DNA of 64,000 nucleotides from Liquidambar formosana (GCA_039720395.1 CM077832.1:27391763-27455762); one strand, 5' to 3'. Numbered from the stretch's first letter, positions 32,825 through 45,298 are shown. The notes: generated by a model from the letters alone, not told the origin. Translations and numbers: made by a program.

Positions 32825-33397
32825 CTAATGGTACAAACAGAATTGGTGAGGAATCGAAGGCCTCGGCTTTAAATGGCATGGCAATATGAGCCCTTTATCA
32901 CAACATTGGTGGAAAACTTGGGTCAAGGTCATGGGAAGCGGCGTGTATTGCCTTATGGGTTGATGGGATTGGGACGAGCCAAGCTCGATGGCATTTATAT
33001 TGTTGGGAGGAGGCACATTGTGAGTGGGGAGGGGATTTCGAGTGACATTTGGGCGATTTAGTGCGGTGAGTGGTGAAATGATCTGCTTGTCAAGCAAATC
33101 TTGGATTTCATGGCGAAGGCGGTAACAACGGTTGGTTAGATGGCCTTTGGCTTGATGGAACTTGCAATATTCACTTTCATTGTAGCTTTTGGGTAACGAG
33201 TTTGGTGGAGGCCTTGGGTCGAGGGGTTTCAGGAGGTCACGGCTTCTCAGCTTTTCAAAGACTCTTTCGAGTGGCATGTATAGCTCAGTGAATTGGCGAG
33301 GTGAGGTGGAGTCATTTAGGGAAAAAGGGCAAGTGGGTTGGGTAATGGTATTGACCTCGGCATTGGGTTTTCCTCCAAAGTTTGTCCTTCGACTCCT
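32825..33397 (-). pseudogene. gag: Element A gag C-terminal part with Cys-His motifs
   Basis: Begins after the gag stop at 33398 in the same frame. It carries CKFHQAKGHLTNRC and most of a second such motif; the in-frame TAG at 32825-32827 falls inside that second motif (after CLYH), with GHDTE beyond it. Pro-rich linkers as in B. Confidence 0.82.
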
Positions 33398-34396
33398 TTA
33401 GATCTCCTCCGTTTTGATTGTTCCATCGGCGATTGCATCTTCAACTTGTGTGCCAGCCCCAACAAGAGCCTTGAAGTTCGGAAAGTAATGAGCAAAGAGA
33501 TGCTTATGATATACAGGCAGCAAGTTCTTCACCACCAACTGAATCTGGTCTTCCTCATTCGGTCTGTCTGTCATTTTGGAAGCCTTTTGTCTCCACCTAG
33601 TAATGAAGGCGGAGAAAGTCTCATTAACCCCTTGCTTAGTGGTTTCCAAGTCCCTTCGCGTGACATCCACTTCAGTGTTATACTTGTAATGGTCCGTGAA
33701 TGCATTGCACACATCCTCCCAGATCTTGGTTCTGTTCTCCTCTAATGACAAAAACCATTTCAAGGCGGAACTCGCTAATGACTCATGAAACATTTGAGCC
33801 AATAACTCATCGTTCGCCCCTCGAGGGTGCATAGCTCGCACATACATCTTGAGGTGGGTTTTAGGACAGCCTATCCCATCGAATTTTTCCAACTCCGGCA
33901 TCTTGAATTGTAACGGGATGCGAGCCTTCGGGAACAAGGACAAAGTACGGATGTCCACCATATCATCAGACCTGCGGATTCCCTTCAAAGTTCGTTCTAA
34001 GGCCTCGACCTTGTTTGCCATGATGGTTGAGCTCTCCCTTGATGTGGCTTTGGTTTCCCCTTCCTTGGTCTTGGGTGGCTCTCCCCCCTCTCCTAATGGT
34101 TCCTTAGCAGATTCGGAATCATTGGATCCTTGATTGTTATCAGTGGCACGGGCCCTAGATTCAGGTTCGGAGTTCTTCTGTTGAATGTCTTGAGCTAACT
34201 TGAGTGCGGTCTCGGATACCTGGGTAGTGTAATCAAACTTCTCCATGATAGCTTTCAAAGTGGCCTCAAGGTTAAAACCCTGGTTGCTAGTTCTTTCCTC
34301 GGCCATATCTGACTCGGTGACAGAATCAGCACTGACTAGGCACCCTTGTTGATTGCGGATCCAAGCCAGCACGTCTCTCCCTCTAACATAGGGCAA
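33398..34396 (-). pseudogene. gag: Element A gag, capsid part
   Basis: 332 codons from ATG 34396 (MPYVRGRDVLAWIR). Strongly similar to B gag, with the same capsid motifs (FKMPELEKFD, KWFLSLEENRT, ITRWRQKASKM). This ATG is the best evidence for the family's true start, which B lacks. It ends at an in-frame TAA (33398-33400), about 20 codons before the position of B's own gag stop, so the stops are independent. Confidence 0.88.
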
Positions 34397-35042
34397 ATAC
34401 TCAATTTTTCAGCCTAAGGGTCCATCCTAAGCTTCCATAATTATCTTAAAATCTTTACAACGTACACCTTTAATTAGTTCTCTTAACCAATTTCCCTTGC
34501 GGGGGTCATGGGGAAGGGTACATATTAAGGATGTAGGATGTAAAGTTTCCTTTAATTACCCACTTAATCAACAAAGCATGGCAACACATCACAAACACGG
34601 CAGCATATCATCACAACAAGGTGTGTGCATATAGGTAATCCAACGGTGTCCTAGAAGGCCCATTACATGCAATTCTTTCTTTTAAGAGGGTAGGCTAGGG
34701 TCCTCAACTTTGCTTGTACCAATCTTTATACCTAACCACATGTGACATCAGGAATGTCGCGTGGGTCCAACAGTACGTGATTGATCCATTTGATATACCC
34801 AAGGGTACGTGGCAAGAGAGGTTTGATAGCTTCGCCCAACACATGGAATCAGGAAAACCAAGGTCGAACTAGGCTATCAGTTGGCAAGGATACATCGAGG
34901 GACAATCGAGTGATCATGCAACAGTAGCGCACACAATGCAATAAATGAAAGCACACAATCAAGCGGATGCAAGTGATTGATTTTATTAAACAATAAGAAA
35001 TTAATTTAGCCCAATCAAATTAAATGAGTCTAGCCCTCGACA
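34397..35042 (-). other. Element A untranslated leader
   Basis: No gene. 34690-34930 is conserved with the B leader (4975-5240). Confidence 0.6.
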
Positions 35043-35060
35043 TCCCTAGTGGAGTCGCCA
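35043..35060 (-). other. Primer binding site of element A
   Basis: Minus strand TGGCGACTCCACTAGGGA, 3 bp from the LTR; one base differs from the B PBS. tRNA-Arg type as for B. Confidence 0.8.
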
Positions 35061-37096
35061 AACTGTGAACCCCGGAAAACGGCCCACAAGGATTTAGCAG
35101 AAAAGAGAAGATTTGTATATATGTGGGATGGGTGAAAGACAACAAACAAAAAGGAGTCGCCACCTCATTTTTTAGGGAAAAGAAGAAAACCACAAAAATA
35201 TTTTATTTTCAAAACCACATGACTCCATTAAAGGAAAAGCAAAGTCTTTGAAACTAGAAAATTGGATTCAGGGGCTAAGTTACGACGTGAGAAGGTTCTG
35301 GGCAAAAGCCCATATGCACCCACATCACCCGAGTTGGTCTCTTAATTTAATTGGGCTAACTTAAGATCTTTTCCACTCAAATATCATCATATATCATCAC
35401 AAGGCAGCATGCATATCATACATCCCATCTAATTATCTCATGCACAATCACTCAAATAAAACAAAACAAAAAGAAAAGAAAAGCCTAGGATACTTGGATC
35501 CTATAACGGACTTGAGCCTCACGAAGAACGCCTACGTACCATGTAGCGAAATACATGGATCAAAGTCCATGTAGTTCGAAGAGAATAGGGTTACAACCTA
35601 ATACAAACCTATGGTAAAAACCCTAGGTTTCCTTATTTGAAAATACATTGATTTAGTCTTAAGTTGAAAACTTCCACAAGAGGAAAACTTTGATAGAAAA
35701 CCAGAATTTTAGCAATAAAGGAAACCTTTGATAATCACCATATGTTTGTATTAAGAAGTAACCCTAGGAGGGAGAAGAGAAAAGAAAGGAAAAGAAAGGT
35801 GAATTGGGGCACCTTCAAACCCTACTTACCTGAGCGCAAAAGCTCCAATCATTAGCCATTTCAGACCATAGCAACCCTATTTGCAATAGGACAAGCATTG
35901 TACCTGTTTGCACCCTTATAAGTGCACACAATCATGCAAAGAAAGTAAAATACTAATCTGGACAAAACCATGACAAGGCCTAAAATTATCCATTTATCAT
36001 GCAAACAACAAGAATAATGAATAACTAAGGACTCTAACTCAATCCTACATGCAATGACTCGACTAACATGCATAAAAACCTACCAAAGACACACTAACAA
36101 GCATAAGAGACTCCAATAACATCAATAAACATGATAACAAAGCACATTCTAACCAAAAAGATAATATTTTATGCAAAATATGAAAATAGGCCTCCCTACG
36201 GCGAGCTTTCTTAAGCGAAACTATCCTAAGATAATTTCACGTAAAAAAGTCGTTATGGGGAGGTGCAATCAGCATATCCTACGTAAAATATATACCCTAG
36301 AACACAATGGAAGTGATTTCATGCTTAAACACATCACAGAAGACTCTCATGCAAAACCTCACTCAACGAAAAGGATAATTATCCTTAGAAAAGGATAATG
36401 TCTCCAAAAAACCTATAAAACCCACTACATGAATGCCAACCTAGCATGATTCAACTATATGCAGCATATATAGAATGACTATGATGAGAAACTACTCAAA
36501 AAACTAAGCTAAGCATGCTGTACGAAGCTTGTGCAAATTCAGGGTTATCAAAACCCTAATTTCACAATCATGCATTACGACCTATGAAACAACTCTAACA
36601 CATGCTCAAATTATCATGAATATCATTCATATAACATATATTAACTAACAGGAGCATCAATTCATGGTAACAATCACAGCAACCTAAACATGTGAACTAT
36701 GCATGATTTAAGAGGATAGAAAAGATAAGGCTATCGAATCCTTGGTAAACCAGGGATTATCAAGCATATAAAGCCATAAACTATCCTAAAATCATTCATA
36801 TAACATCATATAAACATTGAATTCAATCCATAAGAGAAGCTATTTCATGCACCATAACTATCCTAGGAGAAGAAGAAGAAGGAGAAGAAGGAGAAGCAGA
36901 AAATTTATGTTCAGCATTAAAGAGACATGCTTACCTCTTGTGGACTCTTCCTTGTCTTCAAACCTCTTGTTTCCTTGCTTGCTTGGGGTTGAAGAGCCTC
37001 CTCTTGATGTCCTTCTAGTTCTCCAAACTCGTAGCTCCCTCTCTCTCTAAGTGTAAAGTGCAATTAACCTCCCCCTATGTGCTGAATATCATGTCC

Positions 37097-37104
37097 TTTA
37101 TATA
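37097..37104 (-). promoter_or_regulatory. TATA box of element A LTR
   Basis: Minus-strand TATATAAAGG context; the same sequence is kept in the solo LTR near 51602-51610. Confidence 0.5.
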
Positions 37105-37293
37105 GAGAATTGACCCCCTAAACCAATGGCTAAGATTAATTCATTAAATAATGATCTTAGGGCTATTAGAGACTCTCTTGGTGCTCAAACAACTCAAACT
37201 TATACACTCCTAAGCTCAGACAAGTTGTTTTGGCAGAGGAAACCGTCAAAAGAGGGAGAGAAGAGTCAGAATTTGAGTTGAGGAAGGAGTCTC

Positions 37294-37373
37294 TCGGGTG
37301 ACCATCTAGGCCTGGACGGTTAGCCGTCTGGGCTTGGACGGCTGACCGTCCAGCCCCGGACGGTTACCCGAGG
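37294..37373 (-). repeat. GC-rich inverted-repeat module in A-family LTR
   Basis: Contains GGACGG-CTGA-CCGTCC and an outer CGGGTGACC / GGTTACCCG pair, so stacked hairpins are possible. The solo LTR has the equivalent at about 51798-51876. Confidence 0.6.
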
Positions 37374-38078
37374 CCCTCCTATTTTTGCTCTGCTTTTGAC
37401 TCCTACTTGCTGTAGAAGTCCTAAAATCTTCAAATTAAGTCCGATTTTGACGAAATAAAAGCCAAAACGACCGTGTTTCGAAGGGGAACACATTTTTAGG
37501 CATTTTAGGACAAAAATCTTCAACCATGGGTGCATGGTTAGGTTTTACAAAGGTGGTTAACCATGGTGCTTCACCGTCGCTAAGCTGGGTTTGTACACAA
37601 GGTCGAACCAAATGCTTTCCCGATCGAAATTCGATCTTTCTAAACATGTTTAGGACATAAATAAAGCCCAATTTGAGTTAAATGAGAGAAAATTGATTGG
37701 GTCTTATGAGTCAATTTGAGCAAACCAAGAAAGGGTCTTTTAGCCAACCCGAACCATTACGAACCGAATTGATCTTAAACCATTAATTCATGAGATTGAA
37801 CCTATATATGGACTCTATATAACCATATGAACTTGATGGGATGACTCGGAATCCATTCCAAGGTCAAATGGAAAATATACGACTTAAAAGACGATTATGC
37901 CCTTAAAGTCGCAAAAGTTCTTATTGACTATCGAGATGAACTCCAAATCACTTCAAAATTCATACACATGATATTAAATGCCATAGAAACTCAATGCAAA
38001 AGACTAGACTCGAAAAGGACTCAAAATCCTCCATGAAATGATGTATCCTAGCTAAGGTGACAAAAATGGGGTGTGACA

Positions 38079-39643
38079 GGTCCCGATGGGTCTGCTTGTA
38101 AACCCGGAACCGCCCAATTATAATTAGGTTGGATTTGGGTAACCCAATAACGACCCATTTAACAATATATCATTACCCAAACCCATTTATTGCGGGTGGG
38201 TTTGGGCGGGTTGGTGGGTTTGGGTCCAATTTGCCAGGCCTAATTGTATGGTTCAATATGCTGCTCTAACATGATATTTATGTGAATGCATGAGTATGGT
38301 TTTGTTTATTTCATGTTAATGACTTGGTTTATGTTGTGCATAGTTAGATTCCTTAGTTTTCTTCGCGTATATTGCTCATTTACTTATTATGCATGTGCGG
38401 TCACTACGTTCACACCTGTAGAATGATGTGAACGAGGTCGCGAATACTACAAATAGCCTCTGTCTTTTCTTGTTTGTTATTAGATACCATGTCACATATG
38501 GAATAGGTACAACTGTGAACTGCCAGAATGTGAAAATGCCAATACAATGCGTACGCCCTCATGTATGATGCACACGCACCCCCTTTAAGTAGGCAATGTT
38601 GTAAGCACCACATCCTAAACAACGCAATTCAAGAGTATGCTAACTAACCAACAAGGGCTAACAAGGAGAGGAGTTGCCACCTAGAAAAGCCCCGAAACCA
38701 AACTTGACCCCTAGCAGGATCTAACTTGTCATAACTGGAGAATCTTGTTTGAAGTTAGGTTACATAATTGGAAAAGTGTAAGGCACCCAACAATGCCTAG
38801 TCGAAACTGATCCCCACACATAATTATTGGTTTTAATTAATTAAGTATTCAATTAAATTCAACCCTATATCGTGCAAGCAAATTATAGCACACACAATGA
38901 CCAAAATAATGAAATAAAGAAAAGATAACCAAAAATATATCAGAAAGCAAATATCAGAATATACAGAGAATTAAATGAGTATCAATCAACTAGAAACAAA
39001 AAGATACAAACAAGCTGACAATTTGTCTACCGAGGTATGGTGCGTACACAACTAATATGGTTGCATATGCAACCCATTGGCATGTTATATGGATTTATGG
39101 CGGAACAGTATAGACTCATTCATCAACTCATGCATATTTAAAAAAATAAAAGACATAATCTAAAAATAAATAAAAAGGTTATCTATCTGCCTAAAGGGAA
39201 TGCGTACACACTGGAGATAGGTGCAAACCTACAAATAAATGACCTACAAACGAATAGATAAATTATTGGGAGAATAAACAAATAGAGATACCAAGACTTG
39301 AACACAAGGCATCCTGAAAAACAAAGTTGACCGACTTGACCCCAAAAGCTTAAGTTATTGGGGAAACATTGTATTAAAACAGGTTTTGTGTTTAAATCTT
39401 TAAAGGAGAATTATATAATTTCATTCAATCACGAATCCAGAGGCCCACGGCAGTCAACCACCCAGTAGTAAGAAACAGATGACAAGATGGTACTCAAACA
39501 AACAAACAAACAAAGCAAGAGCCTGTTGGTATTAATGGGAATTAATTTATATAGTAAACAAAGCTTGATCCAAGATAGTACGCATTCTTGCATTCAGAAT
39601 TACATCAAGAAGGTAGCTAGAATAATAGAAACAATCTTTACCC
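38079..39643. other. Intergenic region with repeat fragments
   Basis: No gene seen. 38079-38260 is a GGGTTTGGG/AACCC-rich repeat remnant. Around 38665-38800, GGAGTTGCCACCTAG and GTGTAAGGCACCC words look like a decayed Tat-type LTR fragment (compare GGAGTCGCCACCTC in the A LTR). The rest is AT-rich without features. Confidence 0.4.
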
Positions 39644-41118
39644 TTATTTTAATCTTGGGGATATGTGAGCCCTCATTGGATTCTTCATCACTATTGTGAA
39701 CTCTTGTTTCTCCGTCAGATCAACACCATCCCCATCAACAGCCGTCCACTCGAAACACCAAACCAAATTTGCCACGAAATACTCCCGATGAAGCATTGCT
39801 AGACCATACGCAGGACAAAACATCCTTCCGCCACCAAACGGCATCATTTTTATCTCCTTACTCCCTCTTATATCAAATACTAATTTCATTCCATTACCAT
39901 CACTACCCCTAAACCTCTCAGGCTTGAACTCTCCAGCATCTTCCCATACATTTGGGTCTCTCCCAATCTCTGCTACCAAAAAATTCACAATAGCATTTTT
40001 TGGTACAACATAGCCGTCCAAAGGTACATCTTCGGTCACTGCATGCTGTAGCAGAAAGTGTACCGGTGGGTGAAGCCTTAGGCCTTCTAAAATCACTGCT
40101 TTTAGGTAGGGCATATTTTGTAAATCTTCCTCCTTGATCTCCTCTTCTCTTGATTTTTCTACAGCTCCTTTTATTTCTGCAAAAAGCTTACCTTGAATAT
40201 GCGGGTGCTTCACCAAGTGTGCCATGATCCACTGTAACACCGTGGTGGTTGTATCCGTGCCAGCATTTAAGAACGCCGAGCATAAACTCACTATATCGCC
40301 TTCGTCAAGCTCCTTATTATTCTCATCCGGAAGATACGCAAATCAAATAAGGTATCAACGTACGACACCACAGACCCTTTTGCCTTCCTGTCTTCATCGT
40401 CTTCTGCTTTGCTCAGCTTCTCTTGCTTCACCTTGCTCGGGCTCATATTAGAGGGATAAAGATGTTGACTACTTTGAACCGATAGAAATTCAAAAGGGTT
40501 GTATGGTATGGACTTGTTTGATTTGATTCTCGTTGACTTCATCGCCAAAACACATGAGAACCAACAAGCAAAACATGGCGTATTGGAAAGGATCAAGCAC
40601 TTGAACGGCCTCCCCATGTTTGGAACCTTGTTTGAGCCTACTAAAAAGGATTCCCAAGACCCACTTGCGTGCATGAGAGTATGATTTCACACGAGAAGAA
40701 TAAAGAATTTGCAATGTGAGGTTACGACAAAGGACACACCGCCGTAATGTCTTTCCGGTTACCACTGAGGACCTGGTTGTGAGGTGTTGCTGCTGGGCGA
40801 TCGGCGAAGATAGCTCCGTTCTCTCTAAGGGCTTGGTGGGCGAGGGAGTGGGTAGCGATGAAGGTAATAGGTTGAGATCCGATTTGAAGAGTGATGAGGG
40901 GACCGTACTTGGGGCAGAAACCACGGATGATCGGTCCAAGTTGGAAGAAAGGTTTGCGAAGCCATAACAAGTTGCCAATGACAGGAAGAGAACGGGGTTG
41001 TGGAGGAAGTTTACCTGTGAATTTCTGAGTGGGATTGGGGAGGAAAAGAAGACTTGAGCAAGGATTTGAGGATTGAAGAGATGCATAGAGAGACGAGGAT
41101 GATGAACCAGGTCTCCAT
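39644..41118 (-). pseudogene. Cytochrome P450 pseudogene, CYP89A-like
   Basis: Start ATG 41118 gives METWFIILVSL, a typical CYP89 membrane anchor. Then, in other frames: [67 protein letters not shown], and finally an open 215-codon block (39644-40291). That block has AGTDTTTT (I-helix), EGLRLHPP (ExxR), PERF, and the heme loop [13 protein letters not shown]. At least four frameshifts are needed, about 40 residues around 40500 are missing, and the heme loop departs from FxxGxRxCxG (Met for Arg, Ala for the last Gly). P450s of this family are ER-bound mono-oxygenases. It is a dead gene lying downstream of the kinase gene on the same strand. Confidence 0.88.
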
Positions 41119-41144
41119 CTTTCAACCGATCGAGGCATGGGCAA

Positions 41145-41738
41145 AAAAGGCTTTCACATGTACACATTGCCAGATTCCAAAAGCCAATCCATGAGATGCC
41201 TAAGAAAACGTAAAAAAGAAAAGTTAATAAAAAGAATCAATTTACAAATTTGAGGGTAAAATGGTAAAAGAGTGGCCCGTCAATTTGTCGAAGGAAAATG
41301 GTAACAACCATCACTGCAGAAAATGTCAGCTACGTGGATAAACATTGATTAAGGAATGTAGTTGAAATCACTGGGTATTAGAAAGGCGAGTGTTTTTGGA
41401 GTTCGTGGATGGCTCGGCTTAAATCTTAATAAGAATTTGGCAGCCTCCTTCAAATATTTGAATCCCAACCAATAAGAATTTGGCAGCTGTTTCATTGCTC
41501 AAGAAGCACAAGTGCAAATTTCGTATCTTGAAGCCCCAAAAATGGGCTCTCTATGTGAACAAAATTATCCAAACAGGTACATACTTTTTGATAATAATGT
41601 ACAGAATTATTTCATTGCAGCATATATTAATCATAAAATTCAGTCCTTCAAGTCTTATTTCATATCTGCTCACAGTTGCAGCCAACTTTAATTCTTCATC
41701 TACATTGGCAAATTATTCTAGTAGTTAGCCCATGGACC
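41145..41738. other. Region between the P450 relic and the kinase gene stop
   Basis: No gene. On the minus strand 41738 downward is the expected 3' UTR of the kinase gene; an AATAAT-type signal lies near 41600-41625, but no poly(A) site can be assigned. Confidence 0.4.
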
Positions 41739-41822
41739 TCAGAGAACAGCTCCACTCATGAATCGATGGCTCAGTACAGCTCTTGCAATTGGGCGTTTTC
41801 GGAAGTCAGGATTCAGCATCGC
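41739..41822 (-). CDS. Kinase-like gene, last coding exon
   Basis: 27 codons plus TGA (41739-41741). Acceptor TTGGTGCAG lies at 41823 onward. The segment MLNPDFRKRPIARAVLSHRF resembles the conserved Arg region near the end of a kinase domain. Phase 0 at its start matches the preceding exon end. Confidence 0.82.
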   Translation of the reverse strand, partial: AMLNPDFRKRPIARAVLSHRFMSGAVL

Positions 41823-42170
41823 CTGCACCAAGAGAGATAACAATCTTATAGACTCAAGTAACCATAGGAAAGTACTGAAAGATCATGCTTTGGCTTCAAA
41901 AGGAAGTCGAGACTCATTGTAACACAGTGATGCAGGCATGCCATTGGAAGGGACGGGTGTGATGAAGGGTTCAATTTTACAGCAGACAAGACCCAAAACT
42001 CCCCCCAACCCCCAAAAAACAAAAAAACCAACGAGTAAATAAAATGAACGATTATCCTGTTAGTGGAAGACTTCTCTTAGCTGCAAATTATAGAGAGTTT
42101 ACTCCCGCAAAAAGTTAAAGAAAAGCATAAAATTCTTCAACTCATTCAAAAAAACTGACTTCAACAACCT

Positions 42171-42474
42171 GAGGCCTGTTTGGGTGTCCAATTTGAAATT
42201 AAACAATTAAATAAATTTTATGTAGTGTTGAAGGCATAAATCCATCACCTCAAATTAGAATATTTCAGAATGTTAGAGTTATCACTATAGTTGATGTTGT
42301 AAAATCAAATTCCAAAAAACTCATGAAATGCCACAATTTGGAATTTCTACTCTTATTTATGATGATGACAATCATTTTCTTTAATTTTCCAATTTAAGAC
42401 GATGGATTGTGCCTTCAACACCATGTAAAATTCTTTGACTTGTTTAATTTCGAATTGGACGCCCAAACAGGCCC
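42171..42474. mobile_element. MITE in the last intron (long terminal inverted repeats)
   Basis: Ends GAGGCCTGTTTGGG and CCCAAACAGGCCCC with imperfect complementarity extending about 70 bp inward (GTGTTGAAGGCA versus TGCCTTCAACAC). No clear TSD was found. Tourist- or hAT-like by its ends. Confidence 0.7.
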
Positions 42475-43109
42475 CAAGTCATTGCATAAATTCTGAATAT
42501 CAATATTAGGTTCTAGAGTGAGTTGTTTAATCTATTGTTTGGAGGCTTTGTTGAAATGCATGTATCAAAGTCTCATATGGGAGCACTGTTTTAAAAACTT
42601 AATTGGGGATCAGCAGAAAGGTATGATTCACCAATGATGCAGTGGTGTAAATTTTGAGAGGCAAGGTGAAGGGGCGAGACCTACAAGTAGTGATGCCATT
42701 CCCAAATACCAAGCATTGGAAAAAAAAAAATCCTAGTCAACCATTCTAGCCTATCAAAAGTTTACATAGATTTTAAATATATGCTTATTATTTTGGTCCA
42801 TTTTCCTTTTGTTTTTTGGTCTTCCTCTCCCTTTTAGCACCTTCAAGCATTCTGATACCTCTAATGAGAAAGTAAAAAACCTTCTTCGCTAATACTATTA
42901 GGGATGTTCCTTCATGCATCAATTAAGTTTTCCTACTTAGCACATACACGTCTCATGCATACAATTATCCAGTACATGGATCAGAAATTTGAGGGGGCTA
43001 CCAGATTTATATTTTTTAAATTTTCAGCTAAAATGTAGTTTGAAGACATTACAGAATTTTAGAAAATAAATCAATAGTAGCCATCATAGGTTGTGGGTCA
43101 TGATTCAAC

Positions 43110-43191
43110 CTGGAGTAACTCCCAACCAGCACCATCACCAAGATCCAAAAAATTGACAGCCTCCATTAAGCGATCATCTGCTAAACAATAC
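43110..43191 (-). CDS. Kinase-like gene, penultimate exon
   Basis: 82 bp. Acceptor GGGCAG, donor GTTGAA. Encodes YCLADDRLMEAVNFLDLGDG and GWELLQ. The first base completes a Glu codon split across the 16.3-kb intron. Both borders keep the frame. Confidence 0.85.
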
Positions 43192-44657
43192 CTGCCCAAA
43201 AGAGGGAACAAATGCTAAATACACTAGAAAATCATGAGGTATAACAAATATAAACACTACTGGACGATACTCATGGAGTGGGAAAAATTTTACTTGTATG
43301 AATAACATCAGAATTCCCTGAAATCTAAATGTTATAAAACAAATTTGACAAACTTCTACTGACCAAAAAATAAAGAACAATTCCCGAAATCTGACAAATA
43401 TAGAGTCAAAATGACACAATCGTCACTAATGTAACTCAACAAAGCCTTATTCCAACTGTTATGAAATAAATAAGACTGCAATTATATTCACCAGAAGTTC
43501 AGAACCCTAAAAGTATTTAAATAAATTAACAGACACAAAACTAGGAAGGTAATTATTGAGAAAGGATTTTGAAATATCTCTCTACTAAATTGACCAAATG
43601 GATATCTTCAAAATGATATTTCCCCTCAAATTGATGGGACTGAAAACAACAATCAATATGCATCGAGATGATGTGGTTGTCATGAATACATATCACAATT
43701 GGTCAATCGCCAGCTCTTCACTTGATCCATTAAGACTTGGTCGATGTTGCAAAGAGAGAGAGAGAGAGAGAGAGGTGCTTCTTGGTTCCACAAGATGAAA
43801 AGAATGCATCATATACCTTTACACAAATGGATGAATCATGTGCCTCCACACAAGAAATCTAACCTTAAGGGCTTGACACAAAGCCACTTAGGCCACGATA
43901 GACTTGAAATTGGGTCCATAGAAGCCTCAGCAAAGATAAAGACATCACATGTCTTTACATACACTAGTATATAAGCCTCATCAAATAAATAAGCCTCATC
44001 AAAAAGCCCACAGCCCATGGGCCACCTGAAGGCCCAAGCTCGACCCAAGCCTAAAAAAGCCCATGCCCTAGCCCAATCCTATTACCCCCGAGGTGGGCTG
44101 GGGGCATAGCGTTTGAGCCCGAGCATAGCCCAAAGCCTAGCTCGAAATGGCCTATAAATAACCGAAAAAGCCCAAATTTAAAACTAAAAACAATATATAT
44201 CAAAAGCCCAATCCAACCTGACCTAACCCAAAAATTTCTTTCCCCCCAACATTTGCTATTATTCCCCCAAAAAAAACTTCCCCAATGATTTTACTTATAA
44301 GATACAAAATCATGACATATTTAGTATAAATTATAATTATTAACTTATAAGTTATAAACTTATAATGTATAAAATATAAGTTATAACTTATACTAGTGAT
44401 AAAAGGAAAAGCTACTGAAAAAGCCTAAATAACTCTGTAGTTTCCCAAACTGCTTTCAGCTTCAATATGCTTATCAAAAAAAAAAAAGTGATTCTCTGTA
44501 ATGAGTCAAAAAAGGGATGATGACCTCTCAGCCTCAGGTCCATAATGAATAGTGATTCATAGATCCTTGATATAAAGACAATAAAAAATGAAGCCTAAAG
44601 TCAGACTAAACCAAAGGAAGGTCCATCAACTAATGAGGTCCAATTATTTCACAGGTA
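43192..44657. other. Intron sequence before the F insertion
   Basis: No gene. It contains a GA microsatellite at about 43756-43773 and a GCCCA/GGCCC-rich repeat at about 43980-44240, which looks like a decayed MITE (many AAGCCCA and AGCCCAAG words). Confidence 0.4.
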
Positions 44658-44662
44658 TATGG
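44658..44662. repeat. TSD of element F, left copy (TATGG)
   Basis: Recurs at 59388-59392 just outside the other LTR. Confidence 0.8.
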
Positions 44663-45112
44663 AGTTGTTTAATGTGCAAGACAATAGGAGAGAGATAGAG
44701 ACAGAAAGAAGAAGATGCAGAGAAGAAGGATGAGGAAGAAAGAGAGAGAACCTTGGGGTTTCTCCCTTCTAATCTCTTATTTATACTTCACTCTAAAGAC
44801 AATTACAAAACTGCACCTCAGTTAAGTGATAATAATAATTAAACATAAGGGGCTGTTTGGCAAACCTGAAAACCAGGCTAGTTGAGAATAAATCTGACCA
44901 GTTTTGATTTTACACTGTTTGGTAAATCTCTTTTTCCTACAAATCAGTTTAGCTTTATTCTGAAAACAAGGCATAAACACAATTTTTTTCAAACCAACTG
45001 TGATTTAGTTTATTTAAAAACCAAATAATAGTTATGGACTAAACCTAGTCTAATCTAGTTTTTTAAGTTCCCAAACAGACCCTTAGTAATAATATATAAG
45101 CAGTACCAGTCA
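44663..45112 (-). repeat. 3' LTR of element F with a MITE inside
   Basis: Aligns with 59181-59387 (shared CAATTACAAAACTGCA, TTTCTCCCTTCTAATCTC) except for an insertion at 44849-45082. Confidence 0.8.
44849..45082. mobile_element. MITE in the F 3' LTR
   Basis: Terminal inverted repeats GGGGCTGTTTGG and CCAAACAGACCC; absent from the other LTR, which proves later insertion. 234 bp. TSD unclear. Confidence 0.75.
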
Positions 45113-45114
45113 CT

Positions 45115-45298
45115 CGGTCAGGTGAGTACGTGCTTATATAACTTATATCAACACCATGCATTAAGGGTTGTACCCCATGCATTAGCCCAATGTACCCCCT
45201 GCATTGGCCCAATCTACCCAATAACCTACTAATGCATGAGGTACAACCCCCAATGTGGGTGCAGATATAAGTTATATCAACACGTGCTCACCTAACCG
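45115..45298. mobile_element. Small inverted-repeat MITE
   Basis: Ends CGGTCAGGTGAGTACGTG and CACGTGCTCACCTAACCG, with ATATAACTTATATC inner arms; 184 bp, mostly a foldback. A related copy, split by an insert, is at about 45545-46290. Confidence 0.65.

Larger units (their letters stand above)
29427..38078 (-). mobile_element. Element A, 5' part (LTR, leader, gag, protease, RT)
   Basis: Right-hand part of the element interrupted by B. In minus-strand order: LTR 35064-38078, PBS 35043-35060, leader, and one long gag-protease-RT frame broken by six in-frame stops (33398, 32825, 31532, 31460, 31211, 30389), all in the same frame. It continues at 2257 on the far side of B. Confidence 0.93.
35064..38078 (-). 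repeat. 5' LTR of element A (3015 bp)
   Basis: Minus strand TGTCACACCCC ... GGGGTTCACA. Ends and PBS-proximal blocks are shared with the B LTR, but most of the body differs; closely related to the solo LTR at 49597-52584. Minus-strand TATA-like TATATAAA is at about 37097-37104. A GC-rich inverted-repeat module lies at 37294-37373 and a GAAGAAG-rich run at about 36866-36898. The PBS-like decamer is at 35153-35162. Confidence 0.93.

Noticed and set aside
36171..36398. Small protein in the A LTR with a similar frame in the solo LTR at 50695-50913
   Set aside because: Homologous LTR sequence; the similarity is explained by common origin and there are no motifs.
42171..42474. 8-bp target duplication for this MITE
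   Set aside because: The flanking bases AACAACCT and AAGTCATT do not match; only the inverted repeats were kept as evidence.
44849..45082. TTA/TAA Tourist target duplication
   Set aside because: The flanks read TAA on one side and TTA on the other, so not a direct duplication; superfamily left open.
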